21,815 nt of DNA from the IMG/VR virus record IMGVR_UViG_3300021959_000469, positions 1-21,815 of that record. One strand, written 5' to 3'. Shown piece by piece: positions 1 to 8,527 of the stretch. Source of the stretch: a virus. The stretch's first letter is position 1; the number at the start of each line of letters is the position of its first letter. The notes under the pieces are model-generated. The model was not told the origin of the DNA. It was given only the letters and a program-made list of their open reading frames with translations, and ran no database searches. Made by a program: the position numbers and the translations under genes.

Positions 1-1015
1 AATTATTAAATAATCCCCAAGAAGTACCACCAGAACCATAAGAGTTTTGAGCAGCTAACATATCATCAATATTTAAAGATAAATCTCTATTTAAAAATAA
101 TACATTTTCCTCAATAGCTCCTTGCTTGTCTAATTTCTTAAGCATGTTATCGAAATCAGCTAAATCATCAGAAGCAGAAGAACCGTCAATACCATCTTCA
201 TGGATGTGACCTCTATCTTTTACCGCAGCAAATAAACCTTCTGTTCCTGCGATGTCCGCTAAATTTGTGTTAACGTTTTTCTCTGATTCAATCATAGCCA
301 TTTCTAAGTAATCTTCGAATCTTTTTCTAGTATCACCTTCAGCTTTGATATACCATAAGTAACCTGACTGACCAGCCTCACCTGTGACTTCAACCCATCC
401 AATTTGAGAAGCATCAGATCCAGAGATCTCATATTTGTCTTTTAAGATAATTGGGTTATTAGTGTAAGACTGGAAACTTGGCTTAACTGCTTCGTTCATA
501 CCAGTATCAGCTTTTTTAAACTCAGAACCATATACAAAAAGTTTAATTCCAGCTCCAGCTGTTAAACCTCCACCAACACAACCAGTAGAGTTTGTATAAC
601 ATTTAACTGTTATTTGTGCAGCAGCAACTGCTGATACATAAGCTTTTACAACTGCCGTACCATCACTTACTACTACCGTTTGTCCTACTCTAATAGCGTG
701 ATTAGTAAGTCCCGTAATGTCGTTTGCACCACTTGAATCAGCTACTAATGTACCACCTGAATAAGATAGGTGTAATCTTCCTTGTTCTGACCAAATAATT
801 TGATCTGAACTCATAGGCATTTCTGCGCCTACCATTTTCAAAAACCCACCAACAGATCTATCACCGAACTTTTCAATTTCTGCCTCATATAAGTCTGGAA
901 CATATTGTTGCGCCCATCCTTTTTCTGCAGCAGATGTAAAATCAATGTAATTTGTTGACAAAGTTTGTTTAATTGGAGCTGGAGTTGTAGTTCCGCTCCC
1001 TAATGTAATTGCCAT
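1..1015 (-). CDS. Major capsid protein (3' end outside window)
   Basis: I translated this by hand; the frame is open from an ATG at 1013-1015 to the window start, giving 338 residues without a stop. The protein begins MAITLGSGTTTPAPIKQT and continues with an acidic, aromatic stretch (AAEKGWAQQYVPDLYEAEIE, about residues 29-48) typical of the N-terminal arm and E-loop side of HK97-fold capsid proteins of marine phages. A Gly/Ala/Val-rich beta region follows, and later the segment FEDYLEMAMIESEKNVNTNL, which looks like the spine helix. It should form the icosahedral shell. It is the last visible gene of the packaging and head cluster, directly after the scaffold gene, which is the classical scaffold-capsid order. 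The leader (AAAAAAAACAAATT before ATG) has no Shine-Dalgarno sequence. The C-terminus is missing, so full length is unknown. The call rests on position and general resemblance; a search against capsid profiles would settle it. Confidence 0.8.
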   Translation of the reverse strand, partial: MAITLGSGTTTPAPIKQTLSTNYIDFTSAAEKGWAQQYVPDLYEAEIEKFGDRSVGGFLKMVGAEMPMSSDQIIWSEQGRLHLSYSGGTLVADSSGANDITGLTNHAIRVGQTVVVSDGTAVVKAYVSAVAAAQITVKCYTNSTGCVGGGLTAGAGIKLFVYGSEFKKADTGMNEAVKPSFQSYTNNPIILKDKYEISGSDASQIGWVEVTGEAGQSGYLWYIKAEGDTRKRFEDYLEMAMIESEKNVNTNLADIAGTEGLFAAVKDRGHIHEDGIDGSSASDDLADFDNMLKKLDKQGAIEENVLFLNRDLSLNIDDMLAAQNSYGSGGTSWGLFNN

Positions 1016-1033
1016 AATTTGTTTTTTTTAAAG

Positions 1034-2218
1034 TTATTTTTTAATTTTAATTCTTAATTTTGAACTATCATCGCCGCTTATAGCTCTTACTTTCATTCCA
1101 CCAGCATCAATATTTTGACCAATCCTTCTAGGATCCATATTAATATTTTTAGCTTCTAAAGACATTTGCTTTATAGCATCTGACTTTCCTTGTTCATAAA
1201 AATGATTCGCTATTGAATCAGCGTTTCTAGCAGCATAAAGTGCTTTATGATAACCATTAGCATCTTTTAACATATTTTTGTCATCTAAGAACATCTCAAA
1301 TGCACTTAATATGTCACTTTGTGCTTGTTTAGTTGTCTGAACATCTTTTACGTTGTATCTAAACTTGTTTTCACCAACTTTAAACTCAAAACCTTTGAAT
1401 TTATCACTGAAAACACTATTAGTTTGATTAACAAAATGTTCATTAGACTTTTGCTGCTGAGCAGTTAATTCGTTCTGCTCTTTTTTATAATTATCATAAA
1501 AATTTATAGCTTCTTTAATTTCCGGAGAAAAATTAGAACCAGATTTTATGTCATTATAGTATTTACTTTTTGCGTTAGCTAAATATTTTTTTGCGCTAGC
1601 GACTTCTTCTTTGTAGTTTAATTTTTTTCTTCTAATATCTCTTTCCTTATCTATTTCATCATCATAAGAAAATTTATCCTCTAACAAAAAATTGATTTCA
1701 TCATTGTTCAAATGAGGTTTTGTTGATTTGTAGTATTCTAACAATAAGTCATCATCACTTAGTGATTCAACATCAACATTTAATTTTACATAATCCTGTA
1801 ATGTTCCGCCAGTTTCACTCATAAAATCCATGAGTTTCTTAACATCTTCAGGGTATTCTAGTTTTACTTCTTCTTGTAAGACTTGACTTTCTTCGGGCTG
1901 CTTTTCTTGTATTTGCCCTTGCTCTTGCACTTGTACGCCATCTTTTTCTTCTTTAATTAATGTTATTACTTCTTCTTGTTCTTGAGGTTCAACTTGTTTT
2001 TCTTCCTCTTTAATCTGTTCAACTGGTTCCTCTTGTTTTTTAGCTTCTTCTACTTTTTCAACAGGAGGTTGTTCAACTGTTTTTTCTTCTGGTTGTTTAG
2101 TTAAATCAACTTTATAAACACCATCTTCTTGTTGTCCACTAGTTTGATCGACTAATTCTTGTTCTTTTTCAGCTGTAGACAAATTGTCTTCAACTGGTTT
2201 CATTTTGATTTCTGACAT
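1034..2218 (-). CDS. Head scaffolding / capsid assembly protein
   Basis: This 394-aa protein lies between portal and major capsid protein, where tailed phages keep their scaffold. Residues about 1-120 are strikingly low in complexity, dominated by Glu, Gln, Lys and Val (for example VEKVEEAKKQEEPVEQIKEE), and are probably disordered or coiled. The central part (about 120-260) is charged and helical, with LSDDDLLLEYYKSTKP and a long Lys/Tyr-rich helix. The C-terminus is basic and ends SSKLRIKIKK; a positively charged tail is common in scaffolds that bind the acidic inner face of the capsid protein. There is no protease motif, so I do not call a maturation-protease fusion. The ATG is preceded by an A/T-only leader. 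The portal gene ends 26 bases upstream and the capsid gene starts 18 bases downstream, so the three are probably on one transcript. Confidence 0.7.
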   Translation of the reverse strand: MSEIKMKPVEDNLSTAEKEQELVDQTSGQQEDGVYKVDLTKQPEEKTVEQPPVEKVEEAKKQEEPVEQIKEEEKQVEPQEQEEVITLIKEEKDGVQVQEQGQIQEKQPEESQVLQEEVKLEYPEDVKKLMDFMSETGGTLQDYVKLNVDVESLSDDDLLLEYYKSTKPHLNNDEINFLLEDKFSYDDEIDKERDIRRKKLNYKEEVASAKKYLANAKSKYYNDIKSGSNFSPEIKEAINFYDNYKKEQNELTAQQQKSNEHFVNQTNSVFSDKFKGFEFKVGENKFRYNVKDVQTTKQAQSDILSAFEMFLDDKNMLKDANGYHKALYAARNADSIANHFYEQGKSDAIKQMSLEAKNINMDPRRIGQNIDAGGMKVRAISGDDSSKLRIKIKK

Positions 2219-2244
2219 AATAAAATATTATAAAATTTAAAAAA

Positions 2245-4662
2245 TTATCTTGGATCAAATTGTTCTAATCCAAATCCACCTAAATTATCAAATCCTGCAG
2301 ATTCAAAATCTTTTGGTGGTTTTCCAGTTTGTCGCTGGTTTATAAGCTCACTTTGTTGTGTAGCTTGTATTTTTGTTCTTTTGTCTTTTCTGTTTTCTTT
2401 GTATTCTTCTTTATTATTTATCACCTGTGTTTCAGCTTGTTTAAGCTGCATATTAAGTTGAAACTCGTGAAACATTAATTCTTTTTTAATTTCAGCTTCT
2501 CTTTCAAGCTTTTGTATTTCAAATTGATGTTCTATTTCTGACATTTTAGCTTTACCTTGCATTATCACCTGTTCTTTCTGAGCTTCACTCTGAGCAGCAG
2601 CCTGCGCAGCTTGTGCATTTGATCTGCTTTGAGCTTCAATATTTTCCATTTGAAGTTGTCTATCTTTTTCAAACTTTTTCTTTCTTCTTAGTTTAAGTAA
2701 TTGATTAGCTAGTTTTAAATTTTTGACCTCTCTCGCATCAATAGCATCTTCTATTTCTATTTGCTTTTGTTGTAATGCCATTTGAATATTATTTTCAAGA
2801 ATTTGTTTTTGTTCTTCATCTGGAGCTAATTCTAAAAATATACCAAAATCATGCAAATGTAACGTTTGTATTTCTTTTAAACTAGCTACATTAAATTTAC
2901 CAACACCATTTATAAATGCTTGAGTTGTATTTCCATATTGTAACACATCAGAAACTCTTAATGATATTGCTTCTGCTGTTTTTAAAGTTAAATATAATCC
3001 AGCTTGTAAAACATGCCTAGTGGCAACATTTGAATTAGCAGCAGCTATTTTTTGTAAGCCTACTAAAGCATTTTTATCAGGCATACTACCATCTCTTGCT
3101 TCATTTAAACCAGTCACATCTCTAATCATTTGTAAATAATAATTATAAGATTGAATTAAACTAGCTATTTTTTGTCCGCCAGAAGATGATTGTAATTCTT
3201 GAACTGGCATACGACTATGGTTATATTCACCATCTCCAGTCATAGATCTACCTATAACAGAACCTGTTTGGAAATACATGTTTAATGCTTCTTGTGGATT
3301 GTAATTAGTTCCGTTACCTAAATCTATTTCAGCTATACCATCAGCATCTAAATAAACACCATCTGGTACCATCCTTGATAATACTTGTTGTAATTTTAAA
3401 TGAGTCAATTGAACCATATCAGCAAATGTTGTCATTCTACTTACTAAAGATTCTATTTTACCTTTATAAATACGTGGAGCAACAATACTATAAGATAATT
3501 GTGCTTTTGTTATATCAGAATATGGTCTTGTCATATTTTCTGCTAACTTCCATTTAAGTAGTTTATTTGATCCAATTATTTTAGCACCTTCATAAATAAC
3601 CTCTATTGATCTATTTACTTTTTGAAACCTGTTTTCTGCATTTTTTGGTGGATCAAATTGATCAGTCTTTTTTATAGATTTTTGTGAACCAGTTGATGTT
3701 TCTTTAATTTTATAAACTTGATTATTAAATGTTTTATATTCAAAATATAAAATATAAACGTAATTATTATCTGGAGAATCTGCAGAAGAATAAGACTTAT
3801 TATATAACATAGCACTATTGCTAGAGTCTTCTAGTTCTTTAATATCATCACTGTTTAATTCAGGATACTGTTTTTTCAAATCAATTAAGCTAACTCTTTT
3901 TACCTCTCCTACATAATATATATCATCAAAGTATGGTGATTCAGTATATGAATAAACTAGATCAGCAGGATCTACATAATCTATTTTTATACCTTCAGAA
4001 GTATTAAAACTATTTTTAACAGCTCCAATACCTAAAACAGCTAAATCATAATCTAATCTCTTTTTTAATAAATCATATTTATTATAATCAAAAACATTAT
4101 TTATTGCTTCTTCTTCAGCTATTTCTATTGATTGTTTATAATCAAGTTGCATATGAAGTTCTAACTCTTCTTGTGTTTCTGGCAAAGTTTCTCTGTCATT
4201 ATTGTACATGTTAATTGAAAAAGAATCTTGTAACTCATCAAATAATGATTTGTTTTTCATATCTCTAACAATAGAATCAACATAACTTGTTCTTGTATCT
4301 ATAGAAGCTTGATCTTGAGAATAAGCTTTTATATCATACATTCTTTCTGATATACCATTTACTACAATATCAACAAATTTAGGAATTATAGGTATTGGCT
4401 TCCAGTCTAAATTTAAATATGATAAATCACCATTAATTGATAATTCATCTTTATATTTTTGTATGCTCTGCTCTCCTCTAGCATAAAGCCTTAATCTGTG
4501 AAATTGATCTCTATTAGCATAGTATCTAACAGAACCTGAATCTCTTTTAAACCATTCAGCTTCTATAGCTTTTGCAACTTCTAAACCATATGTAGATGAA
4601 GATTTTTCACCATCACTAGCTGATTGGCTAGGAAACCGTCCTTTTGTTATTTGTTTTGACAT
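2245..4662 (-). CDS. Portal protein
   Basis: This 805-aa protein follows the large terminase gene by three bases. Portals form the dodecameric ring at one capsid vertex through which DNA is packaged and ejected. It shows the expected order: an N-terminal part with WKPIPIIPKFVDIVVNGISE (about 86-105), which looks like the start of the wing/clip region; a long mixed alpha/beta body with KIDYVDPADLVYSYTESPYF; a helical segment around IQSYNYYLQMIRDVTGLNEA, near the usual stem and crown helices; and a Gln/Ala/Lys-rich coiled coil in the last 180 residues (QAAQAAAQSEAQKEQ). Long charged C-terminal helices are common in large portals, including those of Bacteroidota podoviruses such as crAss-like phages. 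The length is at the large end of the range. The call is firm from context and moderately firm from sequence; I cannot place it in a named phage family. Confidence 0.82.
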   Translation of the reverse strand: MSKQITKGRFPSQSASDGEKSSSTYGLEVAKAIEAEWFKRDSGSVRYYANRDQFHRLRLYARGEQSIQKYKDELSINGDLSYLNLDWKPIPIIPKFVDIVVNGISERMYDIKAYSQDQASIDTRTSYVDSIVRDMKNKSLFDELQDSFSINMYNNDRETLPETQEELELHMQLDYKQSIEIAEEEAINNVFDYNKYDLLKKRLDYDLAVLGIGAVKNSFNTSEGIKIDYVDPADLVYSYTESPYFDDIYYVGEVKRVSLIDLKKQYPELNSDDIKELEDSSNSAMLYNKSYSSADSPDNNYVYILYFEYKTFNNQVYKIKETSTGSQKSIKKTDQFDPPKNAENRFQKVNRSIEVIYEGAKIIGSNKLLKWKLAENMTRPYSDITKAQLSYSIVAPRIYKGKIESLVSRMTTFADMVQLTHLKLQQVLSRMVPDGVYLDADGIAEIDLGNGTNYNPQEALNMYFQTGSVIGRSMTGDGEYNHSRMPVQELQSSSGGQKIASLIQSYNYYLQMIRDVTGLNEARDGSMPDKNALVGLQKIAAANSNVATRHVLQAGLYLTLKTAEAISLRVSDVLQYGNTTQAFINGVGKFNVASLKEIQTLHLHDFGIFLELAPDEEQKQILENNIQMALQQKQIEIEDAIDAREVKNLKLANQLLKLRRKKKFEKDRQLQMENIEAQSRSNAQAAQAAAQSEAQKEQVIMQGKAKMSEIEHQFEIQKLEREAEIKKELMFHEFQLNMQLKQAETQVINNKEEYKENRKDKRTKIQATQQSELINQRQTGKPPKDFESAGFDNLGGFGLEQFDPR

Positions 4663-4665
4663 TAA

Positions 4666-6870
4666 TTATATTATTTTTGAAGAAAATCCTCTGTTATCGT
4701 ATTTTTTAAATCCAAAATCTAGTTTTTTAACTACTTTATCCGCTCTAGGAGTATATAAATGTCTATTACAAGCCATTATAGCTAATCCAGAACTTATAGT
4801 AGCATCAAATTTTGTTCTATTTGTTATATCAAACTTTGACCAATCATTTAATGTTCTATTAAAATACATAGAACCGTAAGATCCATCAGGTTTTATTCCT
4901 ACATGTTGCTGTATATATGTTTCTATTGCAGCAGCATGAGCTTGTTTAATATCTTCACCTGTATTAGGTATACCACCAACTTCTTTTTCTGTTGTTGATA
5001 ATCTACTATATGTTTTATCAGGTCTATTCATAGAATACCCTCTATAACCTCTTCTTTTTAAGTAATAAAGTAAACGAGGTTTGTTGTTTTCAGCTAATAG
5101 TGGCATCCCATAAAAAACTAAAGACATAAGTACATCTTCAAAGAATATTTCTGCAGTTTGTGGTCTTGCAACATATTCTAAAAAAAATGTATTTATTGGT
5201 GCATCTTCCATACTAAATTTAGTTAAACCATGCAAAGAACCTTTAGATCCTCTTCTGTCAACAGTACCTGATATATCATAAGAGTCACAACCAAAAGCAC
5301 CAATATGTTCATTACCTGGTTTTTTAAAACCATTTTTCATTACAACATTGTTTTGTAAATTCATTTTTGGAATCCATGAAATATAAAATCTACCTTTCAT
5401 GTCGGGATAAAAATTAACCTCAGTATCCTTAACTCCATTTTTCCATTGAAAATTACCTCTAGTAACAATACCACTACTTTTTAAATCTTCGTTGTAATCT
5501 ATTTGCTCATATAATTTAACTAAGTTAAATATACTATTTTTTGTTTCATCTCTAAAAGCATGTTCCTCTGTTCTTGGAAACTGTCTATAAAACTCATTTA
5601 AAGCATCATGATTGCTTTTTAAACCATCTGCTTCATTTTCCCAATGTTCAATGACCCCGATGTCGATAGTTTCACCATGAGGTCCAATAGCTGCTTCTTT
5701 TGGTGTGTCGAATACAGGTAATCCATAAGTATCAATGAATCCTTCGTAATTCCATTCCATAGGTATAAACAAACTATATAATCCAGAGCGAGTCTGTCCA
5801 TTTTTATTTCTTTTTGTGACGTCTGAATCATAATATAATTGTTTAAAATTATTTCCACCTTTATCAAGAGAGTTACTTGTTGAACCCATCATACATTTAC
5901 CTATAATTCTACTACCTAATCTTAAGGTTGTTTTTGTAACCCTCCAGTTATTCAATATGTTTTCTGGTCTTTCCCATTTTCCAGCTTCATCATGAACAAG
6001 AAGTGCAAGCTTTTCACCATCATAACTGTTATCTCCTGTGTTCTTCCAGTCAATAGTTGTATCTAATCCCTCCATTTCTTGAGGTTTATCTTTGGATTCT
6101 AGTCTTTTACGTGTAAATTTTGAAGCAGGTACTCTATATGCAAGCTCAGTTTTAGGTCGATCCATACCATCTTGTATGGGTCTAAAAAAAAATGGATAAT
6201 TAATTGATATTGGTACTACTTTATCTGTAAACATTTTTTTAGCATCAGCTCCAGATTTAGACAATATACCATAACGTGCGTCAGAAGATATAGTTGCTAA
6301 GTTAACTGTTTCTCCTGATGCCATAAATGAAAAACCTGAACGTCTATTTTTAAGGTAGCACATTCCATAACATCGTTTATCTGCTTTACATGCTTCCCAG
6401 AAAATGAAGAACAATCTGTTTGCTTCTCTAAAATCTGGTCTTCCTACATCAATTTTTGTCCATTGCAAGTACATGTAATGAGTCCCAGTAATATAAGTAG
6501 GATTACCTTTGTTATTGAACCAATGACCTTCTTCACGTCTTGTAAACTCTCTGTCAATATATCTATGCCATTTTTCTTTAAATTCACTTGGTAGTTCTTT
6601 CCAATCAAATATACTTTTAATTCTTTTTAGTTCTTTAGGATATTCGTGTTGTTGCCATTTATTGTTTTCATTAGAAACTTTTTGTGTTTTTGGTAAAGCT
6701 ATTTTTAAGTTTTGTATGCTATACACGTCTCCTATTTCACCTGTTTTACTTATAACCACTACATCATATTCCTTGTTATAACCATACTCCCATTTTTTTG
6801 ATTTATTCAATCTATTAATAGTAGTTTTTTTAATAGGTTCTATTGTTTTATATAAACTTTGTTCGTACAT
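4666..6870 (-). CDS. terL: Terminase large subunit
   Basis: This 734-aa protein is the motor that drives phage DNA into the capsid and cuts concatemers. The N-terminal ATPase half shows LKNRRSGFSFMAS (about 173-185) at the Walker A position, a clear Walker B (KLALLVHDEAGK, catalytic Asp-Glu at 294-295) and a motif III-like MMGSTSN (327-333). The C-terminal half looks like an RNase H-type nuclease, with GAFGCDSYD (Asp529) as the probable first metal ligand, acidic residues around 565-579, and FDATISSGLAIMA near the end. The Walker A lacks the usual Gly-Lys-Thr/Ser, a deviation also seen in some other phage terminases. The N-terminal segment WEYGYNKEYDVVVISKTGEI recalls terminases of Bacteroidota phages. 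The start codon overlaps the stop of the preceding gene (TAATG), and the portal gene follows after three bases. Confidence 0.9.
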   Translation of the reverse strand: MYEQSLYKTIEPIKKTTINRLNKSKKWEYGYNKEYDVVVISKTGEIGDVYSIQNLKIALPKTQKVSNENNKWQQHEYPKELKRIKSIFDWKELPSEFKEKWHRYIDREFTRREEGHWFNNKGNPTYITGTHYMYLQWTKIDVGRPDFREANRLFFIFWEACKADKRCYGMCYLKNRRSGFSFMASGETVNLATISSDARYGILSKSGADAKKMFTDKVVPISINYPFFFRPIQDGMDRPKTELAYRVPASKFTRKRLESKDKPQEMEGLDTTIDWKNTGDNSYDGEKLALLVHDEAGKWERPENILNNWRVTKTTLRLGSRIIGKCMMGSTSNSLDKGGNNFKQLYYDSDVTKRNKNGQTRSGLYSLFIPMEWNYEGFIDTYGLPVFDTPKEAAIGPHGETIDIGVIEHWENEADGLKSNHDALNEFYRQFPRTEEHAFRDETKNSIFNLVKLYEQIDYNEDLKSSGIVTRGNFQWKNGVKDTEVNFYPDMKGRFYISWIPKMNLQNNVVMKNGFKKPGNEHIGAFGCDSYDISGTVDRRGSKGSLHGLTKFSMEDAPINTFFLEYVARPQTAEIFFEDVLMSLVFYGMPLLAENNKPRLLYYLKRRGYRGYSMNRPDKTYSRLSTTEKEVGGIPNTGEDIKQAHAAAIETYIQQHVGIKPDGSYGSMYFNRTLNDWSKFDITNRTKFDATISSGLAIMACNRHLYTPRADKVVKKLDFGFKKYDNRGFSSKII

Positions 6871-7142
6871 TATTTAGATCTTCTTTCAGCAAAACCTTTA
6901 AAACTTTGTTCTTTTTTTTCTATAGGTTTATTTTCTAATAAACTTTCTTCTTCCTGTATCCTATTTAGTATTTCAAAAGCATCAAATATAGCTAGTTTTT
7001 TTGTAGCAGCAGCATTTTTTAATCTATCAGCAGATATATCATCATCTGAATCTACTATAGGCTCTTTAGCAACTTTTATTAATTCATCTACAGCTTTATG
7101 TCCAGCTTGGATTATATTCTTTTTCGTGTCCTTGACGTTCAT
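6870..7142 (-). CDS. Putative terminase small subunit
   Basis: This 90-aa protein is immediately upstream of the large terminase and coupled to it by a TAATG stop-start overlap. Small terminase subunits recognise the packaging site and regulate the ATPase. The sequence is mostly helical and charged: an N-terminal helix (QAGHKAVDELIKVAKEP), an acidic linker (VDSDDDISADRLKNAAATKK), a second helix (LAIFDAFEILNRIQEEE) and a Lys-rich tail. The AAATKKLAIFDAF segment is one I associate with proteins beside terminase in marine phages. It has no obvious helix-turn-helix and is shorter than many small subunits, so the function rests on position and size. Its first 47 bases overlap the end of the upstream GroES-like gene. 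The ATG at 7140-7142 is the only reasonable start in frame. Confidence 0.5.
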   Translation of the reverse strand: MNVKDTKKNIIQAGHKAVDELIKVAKEPIVDSDDDISADRLKNAAATKKLAIFDAFEILNRIQEEESLLENKPIEKKEQSFKGFAERRSK

Positions 7143-7683
7143 ATTTTATACAAATTGATTTAATTGGAACTCTATATAGTCTTTCGTTATCTATAATAAA
7201 TTCATATTCACTATTTGGAGTAAATCCAATTAGTGTATTTTTTTTAATAATTTTATTGTTTTCTATATACTTAACAACACCTATTAATTCACTTTCTTTT
7301 TCTGTAGAAAAAAAATTATTTTTTTCAATAGGTTTTACAAAACAAAAATCATCAATTGATTTCCATGTTTTATTTTGTTTATACATGAAAATTTGATCTA
7401 AATAAATAAAATACTTATTTTCTTTAAAGTAAGATGAACTATCTACTTCTTCACCTCTTATATTATTATATCTTCTAAATATATTATGATGAACTATTAC
7501 TTCATCTCCTATTTTTATATTTGTTTTTATGTTTTTAGGTACAGATAATACAATTGCATTTCTATTAACATACCTGTGATCTTCTATTTTAGTGTTTAAT
7601 ATTAAGTTTTTTTCACCTACTTTTTTAATATTATTATATCTTGATTTAATAGGTTCAACAATAAAAGCATATAAACTTTGCAT
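7096..7683 (-). CDS. Tandem GroES-like (Cpn10-fold) protein, putative co-chaperonin
   Basis: The 195 residues read as two successive GroES-like units. Unit 1 (about 5-102) starts with YAFIVEPI, like the GroES beta strand RVIVKR; then a polar loop with a hydrophobic triplet (KKVGEKNLILN, 20-30) at the place of the GroES mobile loop and its Ile-Val-Leu; then AIVLSVP and IKIGDEVIVHH, matching the GroES EVLAVG and VKVGDIVIF strands; then YFIYLDQIFMYK, matching the closing strand. Unit 2 (about 112-182) repeats this as FCFVKPIE, LIGVVKYI, TLIGFT and ERLYRVPIKSICIKY, but its loop has no hydrophobic triplet. The fold is inferred from this pattern only. If right, it may cap the phage or host GroEL, as T4 gp31 caps host GroEL. 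It overlaps the upstream stop (TAATG) and overlaps the putative small terminase by 47 bases. Confidence 0.55.
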   Translation of the reverse strand: MQSLYAFIVEPIKSRYNNIKKVGEKNLILNTKIEDHRYVNRNAIVLSVPKNIKTNIKIGDEVIVHHNIFRRYNNIRGEEVDSSSYFKENKYFIYLDQIFMYKQNKTWKSIDDFCFVKPIEKNNFFSTEKESELIGVVKYIENNKIIKKNTLIGFTPNSEYEFIIDNERLYRVPIKSICIKYERQGHEKEYNPSWT

Positions 7684-7901
7684 TAATATTCTAAATTATA
7701 TTCTACACTAACAGCCATATTTTTATTAAAATCTTTCCAAGGTAGTATTTCACCTTGTTTTTTTATAAATATACTAAATTTTTCTTCTTTTTCTACAATA
7801 TCACATATAATATGGCCACCATATACTTCTTGACCAACGGCATAGTGCATTGCAGAATCTTTATAGTCTCTACCTACACTTATTTTTCTAATTAAATTCA
7901 T
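7683..7901 (-). CDS. Conserved small phage protein, function unknown
   Basis: This 72-aa protein begins MNLIRKISVGRDYKDSAMHY and contains GQEVYGGHIICDI, a short beta-rich stretch (KFSIFIKKQGEI) and an acidic end (SVEYNLEY). I recognise the pattern 'N-L-I-R-K-I-S-x-G-x-D-Y-K-x-S-A-M-H-Y' from small proteins near terminase genes in phages of Bacteroidota and marine bacteria, but I know of no assigned role. There is no signal peptide, membrane segment or catalytic motif. The size and strand pattern suggest a single compact beta domain. It starts three bases after the holin gene ends, and its stop overlaps the next start as TAATG, so translation of the GroES-like protein downstream is probably coupled to it. 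Confidence 0.6.
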   Translation of the reverse strand: MNLIRKISVGRDYKDSAMHYAVGQEVYGGHIICDIVEKEEKFSIFIKKQGEILPWKDFNKNMAVSVEYNLEY

Positions 7902-7904
7902 ATT

Positions 7905-8366
7905 TTATTTTTTAAATATACTCGCTGCTTTTTCTCCACTTCGTCCACCAAAATAAGCTAACACAACTGACATCATAACTTTTTCAAAAGTATCGTTCCA
8001 TGTTTCACCTATATGGAATGGTATTGATTCTACACTATCTAATATTCCAGCCAATGAGAATATAACAATACACCACACTAAAACTAGAGGGCGTACATTT
8101 TTTGAAAGCCATGAATCTGACATAGAATCTGCTTGCCATCTCGAAGTGATGCTTTCCATTTCTTTATTTTGCTGTTCAAATATAAGTTGCTGTAATTTTA
8201 TTTTATCCTCACTACTTGCATCAGATTTACCTATTGCTGCTATAGCTTCTGCTGGTGTTGAAGCTCCACTAATTAAATTACCTAAAGTAGGGTTTACTAA
8301 CGATGCAGCACCGAATAAAAGTTTACCTACAGTAGTTTGTGCAAATTTCTTTTTTTTATCACTCAT
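7905..8366 (-). CDS. Holin, GTA-type 3TM family
   Basis: Holins accumulate in the inner membrane and at a set time form lesions that start lysis. This 153-aa protein matches the layout of the 'holin of 3TMs, for gene-transfer release' family: a weakly hydrophobic N-terminal segment (GKLLFGAASLVNPTLGNLI, about 14-32), a Gln/Glu-rich amphipathic middle, the conserved-looking SWLSKNVRPLVLVWCIVIFS leading into a transmembrane helix (about 91-109), and a second membrane helix (VMMSVVLAYFGGRSG, about 130-144) followed by a basic tail. SW-x5-RP at the membrane entry and the terminal YFGGR-G-E are features I associate with this family. I see no endolysin or spanin gene beside it; those may lie outside the window. 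It lies seven bases... downstream of the 50-aa gene (8373-8525), which ends just before this ATG. Confidence 0.7.
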   Translation of the reverse strand: MSDKKKKFAQTTVGKLLFGAASLVNPTLGNLISGASTPAEAIAAIGKSDASSEDKIKLQQLIFEQQNKEMESITSRWQADSMSDSWLSKNVRPLVLVWCIVIFSLAGILDSVESIPFHIGETWNDTFEKVMMSVVLAYFGGRSGEKAASIFKK

Positions 8367-8372
8367 TTTATT

Positions 8373-8525
8373 TTATTTATATGGAAACATTTCGTTTAAA
8401 CGTTTTTTTCGACCTTCACAACCACAAGGTATATTTAAACCTTTAGAAACTTTATCTACAATAGTTTTAATACCACTGGCTTTTGTTATTTTTTCTACAG
8501 TATCTCCTAAACCTTTTGATTTCAT
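8373..8525 (-). CDS. Conserved 50-aa phage protein with Cys-Gly-Cys motif
   Basis: A short gene found by translating the gap between the HEXXH protein and the holin. It runs from ATG at 8523-8525 to TAA at 8373-8375. The product begins MKSKGLGDTVEKITKASGIK and ends NIPCGCEGRKKRLNEMFPYK. The two halves, an amphipathic helix (GDTVEKITKASGIKTIVDKV) and a CGC followed by a basic helix ending in FPY, are a combination I recognise from small proteins in phage head and lysis regions of Bacteroidota and marine phages. The function is unknown. The two cysteines could bind a metal or form a redox pair, but a single CxC is too little to assign this. It starts two bases after the upstream stop and ends six bases before the holin start, so it fits the operon exactly. 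Confidence 0.7.
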   Translation of the reverse strand: MKSKGLGDTVEKITKASGIKTIVDKVSKGLNIPCGCEGRKKRLNEMFPYK

Positions 8526-8527
8526 TT

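Noticed and set aside
3375-3557. Plus-strand open frames (here, and at 6859-7158, 8146-8556, 9339-9677, 9726-10067, 11597-11785, 11932-12144, 12382-12705, 13213-13479, 15442-15648, 16238-16450, 18223-18468, 21164-21349)
   Set aside because: All lie antisense to convincing minus-strand genes and have low-complexity, Leu/Phe/Ser-rich translations with no recognisable domain.
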